33,384 bases of DNA, taken from contig JAFQTX010000009.1 of assembly GCA_017408825.1 (NCBI GenBank), forward strand, positions 1 through 33,384, written 5' to 3'. Of the stretch, positions 1-8,255 are shown piece by piece. The position numbers were made by a program, and so were the translations under genes. The notes under the pieces are model-generated. The model ran no database searches and was not told where the DNA came from. It saw only the letters and a program-made list of their open reading frames with translations. The stretch comes from Alistipes sp. GTDB taxonomy: Bacteria; Bacteroidota; Bacteroidia; Bacteroidales; Rikenellaceae. The first letter of the stretch is position 1, and each line of letters opens with the position of its first letter.

Positions 1-23
1 GGGGTCACTTCATTTTGTTATCA

Positions 24-139
24 GGTTGAATAAAAAGATGTAGTTTTAGGCCTGCGAAGCCCGAAAAAGCGGAGTTTACTAAGCGTAAATGAGCATTTTG
101 AGGGCGAGCTTAACGACAAAATACACTTTTTATTCAGCC
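24..139 (-). repeat. Structured inverted repeat (possible RNA element or mobile repeat)
   Basis: Fourteen consecutive base pairs join 24-37 to 126-139 (one G-U). After a one-base bulge at 38, 39-42 pairs with 122-125. Inside, 54-55 pairs with 108-109, 59-62 (GCCC) with 102-105 (GGGC), 69-70 with 93-94, and 74-79 (GTTTAC) with 85-90 (GTAAAT) around a five-base loop. All helices are nested along one axis, so the whole 116 bases can fold as one long hairpin. It lies 27 bases past the stop of the leftward DUF3467 gene, so it may be that transcript's 3' end. No poly-T follows, and there is no transposase. I recall similar elements in other Bacteroidales genomes but cannot confirm this here. The strand is inferred from the neighbouring gene. 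Confidence 0.6.
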
Positions 140-165
140 TCATTCTGTTTGATATGGCAATCTGT

Positions 166-471
166 TTATGCGTTGCCCTTATGGCCAAATGGATCGATTA
201 CCGTCTGCTTTGTTGGAATGTTGATCTTGCCGATTGTGCTCTCGTAGCGAGTGATGTTCTCCTGCAACGACATAAGTAGACGCTTTGCGTGCTCAGGGGT
301 AAGGATCACGCGGCTCTTGACACGTGCCTTCTGAAGGCCTGGAAGCATCGTTGCGAAATCAACGATAAACTCCGATGTAGAGTGTGCGATAATTGCAAGG
401 TTGCAGTAGTTGCCCATGGCTACCTGCTCGTCGAGTTGTATCTCAATACCTGGCTTTTTAACTTCGTTCAT
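166..471 (-). CDS. DUF3467 domain protein
   Basis: A 101-residue cytoplasmic protein with no signal peptide or membrane segment. It matches the DUF3467 family in length and pattern: an N-terminal stretch like GIEIQLDE, a central SEFIVDFATMLPG, then a C-terminal helix with SRVILTPEHAKRLLMSLQ. The family is widespread in Bacteroidetes and its biochemical role is unknown. In some relatives I recall it near rpoBC, but here its right neighbour is a divergent LysE-type gene. A good promoter lies upstream at 522-551. The ATG at 469-471 is the natural start because the conserved region begins within ten residues. It appears monocistronic, with the structured repeat downstream. Confidence 0.85.
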   Translation of the reverse strand: MNEVKKPGIEIQLDEQVAMGNYCNLAIIAHSTSEFIVDFATMLPGLQKARVKSRVILTPEHAKRLLMSLQENITRYESTIGKINIPTKQTVIDPFGHKGNA

Positions 472-521
472 AGTCTCAATATCGTTTTATGATTATCTGT
501 TTATTTATCTATTACCGAGCG

Positions 522-551
522 TAAAGTTACGAAGATTATTGCATATGGCAA
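522..551 (-). promoter_or_regulatory. Promoter for the DUF3467 gene
   Basis: On the minus strand TTG (551-549) is followed by exactly 19 bases and then TAACTTTA (529-522). This is the Bacteroidetes -33/-7 arrangement with A instead of G at the last -7 position. Its distance to the start codon, about 50 bases, is reasonable. Confidence 0.55.
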
Positions 552-636
552 TGCGCTGAGTGTCGAAAAAATATATCCTAAAGGATAAATCGCAAAATTT
601 GCGCAAAAACCTATGTGAAATATGCCAAAAAGGTTG

Positions 637-644
637 TATCTTTG
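637..644 (+). promoter_or_regulatory. -7 element for the lysE-cmk-ispH gene run
   Basis: TATCTTTG fits the Bacteroidetes -7 consensus TAnnTTTG and lies 74 bases before the LysE-type start codon. The -33 region is weak: GTG at 615-617 rather than TTG at the right spacing. Confidence 0.5.
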
Positions 645-717
645 CAACGTATTGTGTACGGGTCGGTCGGCTGTCGTGTGGCGAGTGGTTTGGACCCGAG
701 ATAAAGATTGGATATAG

Positions 718-1392
718 ATGTTCTTAGAGATCATACAAATACTATTTGGAGGCCTCTGCGTGGGTCTCGCCTCGTCGGTCACCGTAGGCCCTGTGGCGGT
801 GCTTTGTATTCAGCGCACGCTTAGCAAGGGACACCTCTCGGGCATTGTGTCGGGTCTTGGCGTGGCGTGTGCCGATACACTGCTGGCGATCTTGGCATTC
901 ACCGTATATGCTCTCATCAAGTCGTATATCGACGAGTATAACACCATAATTCAGATTTGCGGTGGCGCTATCGTAGTGGTTATCGGTATATTTATCTTCT
1001 TCCAAAACCCTGTGCCCCAGATACGTAAAAACCGTGCTGGCAAGACTCATCTATGGCAGGATTTTGCCTCGATGTTCGGCGTGACACTCGCCAATTTTGT
1101 GGTTATTATCCCCTATATCTTGGCCTTCTTCACGATGTTCAACCTCGATATTAGCATCTCGACCGACGTACCCGCATATGAGGGTGCTGCGCTGGGTCGT
1201 ATGATGCATAACGTGTTGGTCATCCTCGGCTTTATGATTGGCGCTATGATATGGTGGGTTGCCATCACATCGATTATTAACATCTTCCGCAAGAGATTTC
1301 GTCCACGTCATATGCTCACCATCAACCACGTTGCAGGTATCATCATCAGCGTGCTCGGACTCTTTACACTCCTTTCGACAATAATCAAATAA
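718..1392 (+). CDS. LysE/RhtB family amino-acid exporter
   Basis: A 224-residue inner-membrane protein with about six hydrophobic segments, the usual size for the LysE superfamily. The N-terminal half has the family signature: a glycine-rich first helix, then VTVGPVAVLCIQRTLSKG, then a second helix with SGLGVACADTLLA. Known members export basic or neutral amino acids by proton exchange. The substrate cannot be read from sequence, although the window also holds lysC and dapD. A charged loop near residues 100-115 precedes the second group of helices. It is first in a rightward run, and the cmk start codon follows its stop by one base, suggesting translational coupling. The start is the ATG 74 bases after the -7 element. 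Confidence 0.85.
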   Translation: MFLEIIQILFGGLCVGLASSVTVGPVAVLCIQRTLSKGHLSGIVSGLGVACADTLLAILAFTVYALIKSYIDEYNTIIQICGGAIVVVIGIFIFFQNPVPQIRKNRAGKTHLWQDFASMFGVTLANFVVIIPYILAFFTMFNLDISISTDVPAYEGAALGRMMHNVLVILGFMIGAMIWWVAITSIINIFRKRFRPRHMLTINHVAGIIISVLGLFTLLSTIIK

Positions 1393-1393
1393 G

Positions 1394-2089
1394 ATGAATA
1401 GTAAGAAGATTATTATTGCTATCGACGGTCACTCGTCGTGTGGCAAGAGTACGTTTGCTAAGGCTATTGCCGCTAAGCTTGGATATATATTTATCGACAC
1501 TGGTGCGATGTATCGTGCCGTAACCCTCTATGCTCTCGAGAATGGAGCAATATGTTCGGGTATGGTCGATGAAGAGAGCGTGGTGCAAATGCTCTCGGAT
1601 ATCAATATCGACTTTAGGTTCAATCCCCAGCGTGGTGCTTCCGACATCTACGTAAATGGAGATCTGGTCGAGGGCAAGATTCGTACTATCGAGGTGAGCA
1701 ACTGCGTGAGTGCCGTAAGCTCTATCGCCGAGGTGCGCTCGAAGTTGGTTGCTATGCAGCAACATATGGGTATCAAGCGTGGTGTGGTGATGGATGGCCG
1801 TGATATTGGCACTGTGGTATTCCCCGACGCAGAGCTTAAGATCTATATGACTGCCGATCCGATGGTGCGTGCCGAGCGTCGCTTCAAGGAGCTTACTGCC
1901 AAGGGAGATAAGGTGACTATCGAGGAGATTTATGAGAATGTAGTGTCGCGCGATAAGGCAGATATGAGCCGAGCTATATCCCCCCTACGTAAGGCCGACG
2001 ATGCTATTGTGCTCGACAACTCGCATATGAGCGTCGAGGAGCAGATGGCGTGGTTTATGGAGCGCTACGAGGAGGCATTGATGAAGTAG
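1394..2089 (+). CDS. cmk: Cytidylate kinase
   Basis: Phosphorylates CMP and dCMP with ATP in pyrimidine nucleotide recycling in the cytoplasm. The 231-residue length is normal. The P-loop is GHSSCGKST at residues 12-20, followed by the family's FIDTGAMYRA segment. The CMP-binding region contains VMDGRDIGTVVFPDAELKIY around residues 134-153, and the lid region RAERRFKEL follows. It is separated by one base from the exporter upstream and by 18 bases from the ispH ATG downstream. A cmk-ispH neighbourhood is common in Bacteroidetes to my knowledge. Nothing appears truncated or unusual. Confidence 0.95.
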   Translation: MNSKKIIIAIDGHSSCGKSTFAKAIAAKLGYIFIDTGAMYRAVTLYALENGAICSGMVDEESVVQMLSDINIDFRFNPQRGASDIYVNGDLVEGKIRTIEVSNCVSAVSSIAEVRSKLVAMQQHMGIKRGVVMDGRDIGTVVFPDAELKIYMTADPMVRAERRFKELTAKGDKVTIEEIYENVVSRDKADMSRAISPLRKADDAIVLDNSHMSVEEQMAWFMERYEEALMK

Positions 2090-2107
2090 AGATTGAAGGT
2101 TGAGTAT

Positions 2108-2974
2108 ATGCGTGTTACTATCGACGATAATTCGGGTTTCTGCTTTGGCGTAGTGCGTGCCATTGGCGAGGCTGAGGCTGCCCTTGAGCGCCTTGGCGAG
2201 GTGTGCTCGTTAGGCGATATTGTGCATAATAGGGTTGAGGTTCAGCGCCTTGAGGCTCTTGGCCTACGTACCGTCACGCACGAGGATATCGCCTCGCTGG
2301 GTAGTGCAACACTTCTTATCAGAGCTCACGGAGAGCCCCCACGTACCTACCGTACGGCCGAGGAGTGTGGCGTAAAGATTATCGATGCTACGTGTCCTGT
2401 AGTATCCCGCCTACAGCGTCGTGTGCGTGAGGCGTATGACCGTATGTGTGAGGTGGGTGGCCGTGTGGTGCTGCTGGGCAAGCGTGGCCACGCCGAGGTT
2501 GTCGGCCTTACGGGTCAGGTGGATGACGATGTTACGGTGGTGGAGAGTGCTTCGGATCTTGAGTCGATAGATTACTCACGCCCTATATACTTCCTATCGC
2601 AGACCACGCAGAGCATAGAACTCTTTAATATCTTGGGCGCTGAGATTATGCGTCGTGCTGAGCACCCTGAGAGTGTGGTACTCGATGATACTATCTGCCG
2701 ACGTGTGGCTGGTCGTGAGCAGTCGTTGGTAGAGTTCTCGCGCAGTGTCGATGTGGTGGTCTTTGTCTCGGGCCGCAAGTCGTCTAATGGCAGGGTGTTG
2801 TGCGACGTGTGTCGTAGAGCCAACGAACGCTGCTATATGGTTGAGGAGGCTTCAGAACTTCAGCGTGAGTGGTTTGAAGGTGCTCAGAGCGTGGGTATAT
2901 GTGGTGCTACATCTACACCCCGTTGGTTAATGGAGCAGGTGGCCGAGGCTCTCAAAGAGATGAATAACGAATAA
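2108..2974 (+). CDS. ispH: 4-hydroxy-3-methylbut-2-enyl diphosphate reductase (IspH/LytB)
   Basis: Last enzyme of the MEP isoprenoid pathway; reduces HMBPP to IPP and DMAPP using a [4Fe-4S] cluster. The frame is also open from a TTG at 2093, but I chose ATG 2108. From it the cluster cysteines are C12, C96 and C197 and the substrate histidines H41 and H74, the same numbers as in E. coli IspH. A third histidine lies in GHAE. The TTQS and SGRKSSN motifs that hold the diphosphate are present. The length of 288 residues is typical. It contains no fused S1 domain, unlike the longer forms in some anaerobes. It sits between cmk and a small membrane protein in one transcription unit. Confidence 0.94.
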   Translation: MRVTIDDNSGFCFGVVRAIGEAEAALERLGEVCSLGDIVHNRVEVQRLEALGLRTVTHEDIASLGSATLLIRAHGEPPRTYRTAEECGVKIIDATCPVVSRLQRRVREAYDRMCEVGGRVVLLGKRGHAEVVGLTGQVDDDVTVVESASDLESIDYSRPIYFLSQTTQSIELFNILGAEIMRRAEHPESVVLDDTICRRVAGREQSLVEFSRSVDVVVFVSGRKSSNGRVLCDVCRRANERCYMVEEASELQREWFEGAQSVGICGATSTPRWLMEQVAEALKEMNNE

Positions 2975-2986
2975 ACTATTGAAGCG

Positions 2987-3478
2987 ATGAAATACCTTGT
3001 ACGTTCACTAAAATATCTGGTTGTGCTCTGCGTTCTATACGTAGCGCTGATATGGATTATGGGCCTTACGCAGCCTACCGAGGTCTCGCTATGGGAGCAG
3101 CTCCTCGCCCACCTAAACACTCGCAATGGCCTCTATATGGTTATTGTTTTTGTGGTGTTGGCGGCGCTATATCCCAAGTTTGGATTTATGCGTAGTAGCA
3201 TAGCTGAGTGTAGTATTGCTGAGGATAGAGTGCGTATAGATAACGCTATGCGAGTGTTTGGCTTCCGTTTTGTTGAGGAGCGTGATGGGGTGCTAATCTA
3301 TCGTGCCGAGGGCGTTTTTCATCGCCTCTCGCTGATGTTTGAGGACCATATCGAGGTGCGAGCTACGGCCGAGGGTGTAGAGCTACGTGGCATTCGCCGT
3401 GCAGTGGCACGAGTGGCACTACAACTGCGTTCGTATATAAACAATCGCCGTTACGAGGAGAATAATAATGAGGCATAG
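2987..3478 (+). CDS. Small two-helix membrane protein of unknown function
   Basis: A 163-residue protein I do not recognise. There are two hydrophobic segments, about residues 8-27 and 48-65, separated by a short polar loop (PTEVSLWEQLLAH). A soluble C-terminal part of about 95 residues follows; it has alternating hydrophobic and charged residues and ends in a basic helix (ARVALQLRSYINNRRYE). This suggests an anchored cytoplasmic beta-rich domain. It starts 12 bases after ispH and ends one base before the protease ATG at 3480, so co-expression with both is likely. It could be a partner of the protease or kinase downstream, but only position supports that. Confidence 0.7.
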   Translation: MKYLVRSLKYLVVLCVLYVALIWIMGLTQPTEVSLWEQLLAHLNTRNGLYMVIVFVVLAALYPKFGFMRSSIAECSIAEDRVRIDNAMRVFGFRFVEERDGVLIYRAEGVFHRLSLMFEDHIEVRATAEGVELRGIRRAVARVALQLRSYINNRRYEENNNEA

Positions 3479-3479
3479 G

Positions 3480-5168
3480 ATGAAAAACAGAATATTATAC
3501 TTTGTTGCAGGCCTCTTCGCTCTGGTTGCTGTATGTGACGCATCGGCACAGGAGAGCAGGAGCACCCATAGGGATTTTGAGCTTGGCCGCTCGATAGAGA
3601 TTCTTGCTAACATTATGCGAGAGTTCGACCAGGAGTATGTCAAGGATGTATCGCCCGACAAGCTCCTCAGTGCAGCAGTAATAGGCATCACCAAGGCCAC
3701 TGACCCCTACTCGCAGTATCTCTCGGAGGAGGATATGAGAGATTTTGACATACTAACCACGGGTAAGTATGGCGGTGTAGGTTCTACTATACGTAAGAGT
3801 GGCGACTATGTTATCTTCGCCGAGCCATATAAGGGCTCGCCAGCAGATGAGGCAGGCATCGTCTATGGCGATAAGATCCTCGCTATCAATGGCGAGAGTA
3901 TGAAGGGTGTGGATACTGATGGCATCAGTAGTCGCCTTAAGGGTGACCCTGAGACCGATGTTGAGGTTACGATCGAGCGCTTCTACACTGGTAAGTCGGA
4001 GACTCTGACATTGCGTCGCCGTCGTATCTCAATCCCCAGTGTCAGTTATAGCGGTATCTTGCGTGATAATGTGGGATATATCCTTCACAGCGACTTTATT
4101 CGTGGCAGTTACGATGAGGTGCGTCGTGCCGTGGAGAGGCTTCAGGAGGAGGCTAACGGTGAGCTACGAGGCATCGTTCTCGACTACCGCTCGAATGGTG
4201 GTGGTGTGATGGGTGAGGCTATAGATATAGCATCGTTGTTTGTGGATCAAAACGAGCGCATAGTGTCGATTATGGGTCGTGACTCATCATCGTTGCGCCA
4301 CTTTGCGACCGAGCACAAGCCCATTGTACGTGATATCCCAATCGTGGTACTTGTCAATGGATCGTCTGCCTCAGCCTCAGAGATTTTGGCGGGTGCACTT
4401 CAGGATATGGATCGTGCCGTGGTTATGGGCCAGCGAACCTATGGTAAGGGACTGGTGCAGAGCACAGCGCACGTAGGCTATAACAGCTACTTGAAATATA
4501 CCTCGGAGAAGTATTATATACCCTCGGGTCGTTGTATTCAGGCTCACGACTACTCGACACGTAACAACGATGGAAGTGTAGCAGTCGTCCCCGACTCACT
4601 CATCTCGGAGTTTAAGACCCGTGGTGGTCGTAAGATCTACGATGGTGGTGGTATTGTTCCCGATGTCAAGCTTGAGCCTAAATACTTTAGCCGCTTTGCA
4701 ATCACGCTCTACGCTATGGGCTATATGAACGATTGGGTGGATGAGTATATGCGTAAACACCACAGCGACACTATCGATGTTCGTAGCTTCCGACTCTCGG
4801 ACGAGGATTATGCCGACTTTGTGCGATTTATCGAGAGCAAGGATGTGGAGTATGAGTCGGAGAGTCGCAAGGCGCTGAAGGCTCTGGAGAGTGCTCTGGA
4901 GAGAGACCTCTACGACGAGGCACTGCGTGAGGAGGTTAAGCGCTTTGGCGAGCTTATCAAGGATGATAAACTCTCGAATATGCAGACCTACCGCCGTGAG
5001 ATCGAGGATATGCTCGTTGTGGAGATCCTTACTCGCTTTGCATATAACGAGGGGGCTATCGAGAACTCGGTAGTTCGTGACGAGGAGGTGAATAGGGCTA
5101 TCGACCTGCTACTTGATAGCGAGGAGTATAACCGTATACTTCGTGAGCAAGATCTCTCGATGCATTAA
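3480..5168 (+). CDS. S41 family C-terminal processing peptidase with PDZ domain
   Basis: A periplasmic or membrane-associated serine protease of the CtpA/Prc type, 562 residues from ATG 3480. An ATG at 3468 is also in frame and would overlap the previous gene by 11 bases; I chose 3480 because it begins a clean signal peptide (MKNR, hydrophobic core, cut after ASA). A PDZ domain spans about residues 85-185 (GGVGSTI, AGIVYGDKILAINGE). The catalytic set is readable: S298 in GSSASASEI, K323 in TYGKGLVQ and Q327. The Ser-Lys spacing of 25 and Lys-Gln of 4 match CtpB. The C-terminal 150 residues are helical and charged. It is followed 16 bases later by a sensor kinase gene. Confidence 0.92.
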   Translation: MKNRILYFVAGLFALVAVCDASAQESRSTHRDFELGRSIEILANIMREFDQEYVKDVSPDKLLSAAVIGITKATDPYSQYLSEEDMRDFDILTTGKYGGVGSTIRKSGDYVIFAEPYKGSPADEAGIVYGDKILAINGESMKGVDTDGISSRLKGDPETDVEVTIERFYTGKSETLTLRRRRISIPSVSYSGILRDNVGYILHSDFIRGSYDEVRRAVERLQEEANGELRGIVLDYRSNGGGVMGEAIDIASLFVDQNERIVSIMGRDSSSLRHFATEHKPIVRDIPIVVLVNGSSASASEILAGALQDMDRAVVMGQRTYGKGLVQSTAHVGYNSYLKYTSEKYYIPSGRCIQAHDYSTRNNDGSVAVVPDSLISEFKTRGGRKIYDGGGIVPDVKLEPKYFSRFAITLYAMGYMNDWVDEYMRKHHSDTIDVRSFRLSDEDYADFVRFIESKDVEYESESRKALKALESALERDLYDEALREEVKRFGELIKDDKLSNMQTYRREIEDMLVVEILTRFAYNEGAIENSVVRDEEVNRAIDLLLDSEEYNRILREQDLSMH

Positions 5169-5184
5169 TCAAGTGAGCGAGTAG

Positions 5185-6423
5185 ATGAACTTGGGCCAGA
5201 AAATATTCCATAGTAGGTTTTTCTCTACACGTCGCCACACCATTGTGATTGTCATAGGTTTGGCGCTGGCCGCTTTGTCTATCTACTATACGTGGACTAT
5301 CTCTGCGGCTATGCGCCACGAGGATGAGCTGGCTATCGAGCAGCTGCGTGACTCGGAACATAATGCTGTGGAGATGTGGGAGGATATCCTACGCTCGTCG
5401 AAGTCGTCGGGATATATCTTCTACAATACCGAGCTGCTTAACAAACTCGCCGAGCATACCACCGTGCCGCTGGTTATTGCCGACGACACGCTTACGCCAC
5501 TGGTATCGAACCTGCCAAAGGAGATTACAAGTAATCCTGAGCTGCTACGTGCCGAGATTATGGAGATGAGTCGCCACAATAGGCCTATCACGGTGACCTA
5601 TCTCATCCCGCCGATGAGCTTCACGATATACTATGGAACAACCGATTACTCTACGTTGGTGTCGAGTGCTCATAGCGAGGCTTTGGCCTTCTTCCCCTAC
5701 GTGCAGCTTATCATCATCGCAATATTTGCGGTGTTCGCCTATATAGCCTTCCACTCTACCAAGCAGAACGAGCAGAATCGTGTGTGGGTAGGTCTGGCTA
5801 AGGAGACGGCACATCAGTTGGGTACGCCTACGTCGTCGCTACTTGGATGGGTCGAGTATCTACGTAGCCAGCCTGTCGATCAGATGGCTGTCGATGAGAT
5901 GGCCAAAGATCTCGTTCACCTAAATAAGATTGTGGACCGCTTCTCGAAGATTGGCTCTGAGACTCAGCTCACGATGATGAATATCAACGAGGTGATTGGC
6001 GATACGGTGCTCTATTTCCGCCGTCGTGTGCCTCGCAATGTGACACTCACATATAATGGTCTGGCCATAGCCCCCATCGAGGCCCCTATCAACTCGGCAC
6101 TCTTTGAGTGGGTGATAGAGAACTTGATGAAAAACTCGCTCGATGCACTTCAGGGTCAGGGCTCTATCGAGGTTACGGTGGGCGAGATGGAGTCCAGCGT
6201 ATTTGTCGAGGTGAGCGATACGGGTAAGGGTATCTCGAAGAGCAACTGGGAGCGAATATTTGAGCCGGGATTTACGACAAAGACGCGTGGCTGGGGTCTG
6301 GGTCTATCGCTGTCTCGACGTATTATCGAAGAGTATCATCGTGGACGTATCGCCGTGGTGCGTTCCGAGATTGGCAAGGGCACAACAATACGTGTAACAC
6401 TAAACCGAAACTTTAATGAGTAG
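5185..6423 (+). CDS. Orphan sensor histidine kinase
   Basis: A 412-residue membrane sensor kinase. Two membrane segments, about residues 18-37 and 171-190, bracket a periplasmic region of about 130 residues with no domain I recognise. The phosphoacceptor is H210 in AKETAHQLGTPTSS, the form common in Bacteroidetes. The ATPase domain has the N box with N317 in ENLMKNSLDAL, the G1 box DTGKGI at 345-350, the F box FEPGFTTK and the G2 box GWGLGLSLS at 369-377, so it should be active. No response regulator gene is nearby, so its partner is encoded elsewhere. The last eight bases overlap the next gene. Confidence 0.92.
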   Translation: MNLGQKIFHSRFFSTRRHTIVIVIGLALAALSIYYTWTISAAMRHEDELAIEQLRDSEHNAVEMWEDILRSSKSSGYIFYNTELLNKLAEHTTVPLVIADDTLTPLVSNLPKEITSNPELLRAEIMEMSRHNRPITVTYLIPPMSFTIYYGTTDYSTLVSSAHSEALAFFPYVQLIIIAIFAVFAYIAFHSTKQNEQNRVWVGLAKETAHQLGTPTSSLLGWVEYLRSQPVDQMAVDEMAKDLVHLNKIVDRFSKIGSETQLTMMNINEVIGDTVLYFRRRVPRNVTLTYNGLAIAPIEAPINSALFEWVIENLMKNSLDALQGQGSIEVTVGEMESSVFVEVSDTGKGISKSNWERIFEPGFTTKTRGWGLGLSLSRRIIEEYHRGRIAVVRSEIGKGTTIRVTLNRNFNE

Positions 6424-7273
6424 ACTATCATCCATAGAGAGCCTTGTTGCGTCGGGCTACGATGTTGTGAAGCCACACGAGATGTTTGGTCGTAACTCGC
6501 ACCTTATGTCGGGAGATCCCATATTCGATGGAGGTTATCGTGCTGTCTCTGCCGATGAAATCTTTGGCTCGGGGTCGATGCGTGTTGAGCAGGAGGTATT
6601 CTCGGTGCTCGAGCCCTCGTTTGTTCACTCGTTTGTGTATCAGGTGCTTATCGTTGCTTCGCTGGTGTTGTATATGCATATGATGCTCCGTTCGTGGGGC
6701 TTTATTGGCATCATCTGGAGCGATATTTTCAGCGTACATAGCGAGCGTCGTATGGCGAGTGAGGGTGGTGAGCTGCCACTGAGCTATTTCAAGGTTGCTG
6801 CGATCATCGTGGGTGTCATTATGCTGGCGTTGGTGTGTGTGCGCATTGCCGACCTTAATATTCCTGCCGATGCTCCTATTTACAAGGGTGTGCTCGCCTC
6901 GCTCATATCACTCGTTGCGCTGCTGCTCGTAGGAGTATTTGTAGCGTGGTTCTACTCGTTGCATACGATCACTGGGTGGATCTCGCAGTCCGAGGCTACT
7001 GCCGAGTTGTCGAGTATCACGGTGATCAACTTCGTGCGCTATGTTGTGGTGCTCTATCCCCTTGTCGCTGTGTGGCTTGTAGCCTCCGAGGCGAGCGTCC
7101 GTGGCTGGGGTATAGCGGTCATTTGTGGTACACTACTCCTGCTCTTAATATATCTAAAAGACACTTTTGTGTTCTTTATTGCGAAAAAAATTCCGATTTT
7201 GTATTGGATTTTGTACCTTTGCACCGCTTTTTTGCTGCCAATTAGCTTTGTGTACGCAATGTTACCAATGTAG
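6416..7273 (+). CDS. DUF4271 integral membrane protein
   Basis: A 285-residue protein with a soluble N-terminus of about 75 residues followed by about six membrane segments, the last ending at the C-terminus. The pattern and position just before a uroporphyrinogen-III synthase-like gene match DUF4271 proteins of Bacteroidetes, whose function is unknown. Its ATG lies inside the end of the kinase gene (8-base overlap), suggesting translational coupling. The final codons contain TACCTTTG (7214-7221), a possible internal promoter for the next gene. Confidence 0.8.
   Translation: MSRLSSIESLVASGYDVVKPHEMFGRNSHLMSGDPIFDGGYRAVSADEIFGSGSMRVEQEVFSVLEPSFVHSFVYQVLIVASLVLYMHMMLRSWGFIGIIWSDIFSVHSERRMASEGGELPLSYFKVAAIIVGVIMLALVCVRIADLNIPADAPIYKGVLASLISLVALLLVGVFVAWFYSLHTITGWISQSEATAELSSITVINFVRYVVVLYPLVAVWLVASEASVRGWGIAVICGTLLLLLIYLKDTFVFFIAKKIPILYWILYLCTAFLLPISFVYAMLPM
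7214..7221 (+). promoter_or_regulatory. Possible -7 element inside the DUF4271 gene
   Basis: TACCTTTG fits TAnnTTTG perfectly. No TTG lies at the normal 19-20 base spacing, so the -33 part is missing. If used, it would give the hemD-like gene a leader of about 170 bases. Confidence 0.3.
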
Positions 7274-7398
7274 ATGCGGGGTTTGTATTTGCATACTATA
7301 TTGATATATAGCGCATTGTAAGATTGTGTATGTTGTGAAATCGGAGCTAACTAAGCTGTTAAAGGTAGAAAATTGTAATAGATAAAAAGTTTACAACG

Positions 7399-8253
7399 TT
7401 GAAGGTAAGTAAGATTTTAGTGTCGCAGCCCCGTCCTGCCGTAATTGAAAAATCCCCATTTTTTGAGTTTTCGTCGAAGCATAGTCTTGAGGTAGACTAC
7501 AAGCCATTGATTCGTGTTGTTGGCGTGTCGCTCAAGGAGTTCCGTGCACAACGCACCGAGATCCTCGATCACTCGACAATGATATTCTCGTCACGTACTA
7601 CTATTGACAGCTTCTTCCGCATCTGCGAGGAGGCCCGCATTACCGTGCCTGAGACCATGAAGTACATCTGTAATACCGAGGCCGTAGCCCTCTACTTGCA
7701 GAAGTATATCATCTATCGCAAGCGTAAGATCTCGTTTGCCGATGGCACGTTCAACTCGCTGCTTGAGCTTATCGTAAAGCATAAGGATGAGAAGTTTATC
7801 CTTGCACTCACCGAGCCCTTCAAGCCTGAGTTGCCCGAGACACTATCGAAGCTCAAGCTCAAGGTAGACCCTGTGGTCTTTGCTCGTACTGTATCGGCTG
7901 ATATGAGCGACCTTAAGCCCGAGAACTACGATATCATCGCCCTCTACTCGCCATCCGACGTAAAGGCCCTTGTCGAGAACTTTGATGTTGCAAAGCTCCC
8001 CGTTGTTGCCACCTTTGGCGAGGCTACGTTACGTGCGGCTATTGATGCTGGTCTTAGCGTTAAGGCCTCAGCACCATCACCCGAGGCACCCTCTATGGTC
8101 AAGGCTCTCGATATATACTGCACCAAAATCTCTGAGGGTGTGGCAATCGAGGATGCTCAGGTTAAGGAGGATCTCGAGAAGGAGGAGTTTATTCGTGCGC
8201 AGCAGACCAAGCTCCAGAAGAAGACTCGTACGCGCACACGTAAGACATTGTAA
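7399..8253 (+). CDS. hemD: Uroporphyrinogen-III synthase-like protein (TTG start)
   Basis: A 284-residue cytoplasmic protein with the two-lobed HemD fold pattern. The N-terminal lobe has DHSTMIFSSRTTIDSFF, then ETMKYICNTEAVALYLQKY. The C-terminal lobe has YDIIALYSPSDVKAL, VATFGEATLRAA and EAPSPEAPSM-like residues. Classical HemD cyclises hydroxymethylbilane in tetrapyrrole synthesis; no other heme gene is in the window, so the reaction is inferred from family. The start is TTG 7399, giving MKVSKILVSQPRP, which agrees with how Bacteroidales relatives begin as I recall them. No ATG is available before the conserved region. The last 26 residues are a charged tail ending in alternating R/T/K. The 125 bases upstream contain no other gene. 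Confidence 0.8.
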   Translation: MKVSKILVSQPRPAVIEKSPFFEFSSKHSLEVDYKPLIRVVGVSLKEFRAQRTEILDHSTMIFSSRTTIDSFFRICEEARITVPETMKYICNTEAVALYLQKYIIYRKRKISFADGTFNSLLELIVKHKDEKFILALTEPFKPELPETLSKLKLKVDPVVFARTVSADMSDLKPENYDIIALYSPSDVKALVENFDVAKLPVVATFGEATLRAAIDAGLSVKASAPSPEAPSMVKALDIYCTKISEGVAIEDAQVKEDLEKEEFIRAQQTKLQKKTRTRTRKTL

Positions 8254-8255
8254 CT

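Noticed and set aside
742-1329. Minus-strand open frames opposite the LysE gene
   Set aside because: They are shadows of a well-supported membrane protein gene: low-complexity His/Asp-rich translations with no family pattern.
2093-2107. TTG 2093 as the ispH start
   Set aside because: Starting at ATG 2108 places the three cluster cysteines and two histidines at the E. coli positions.
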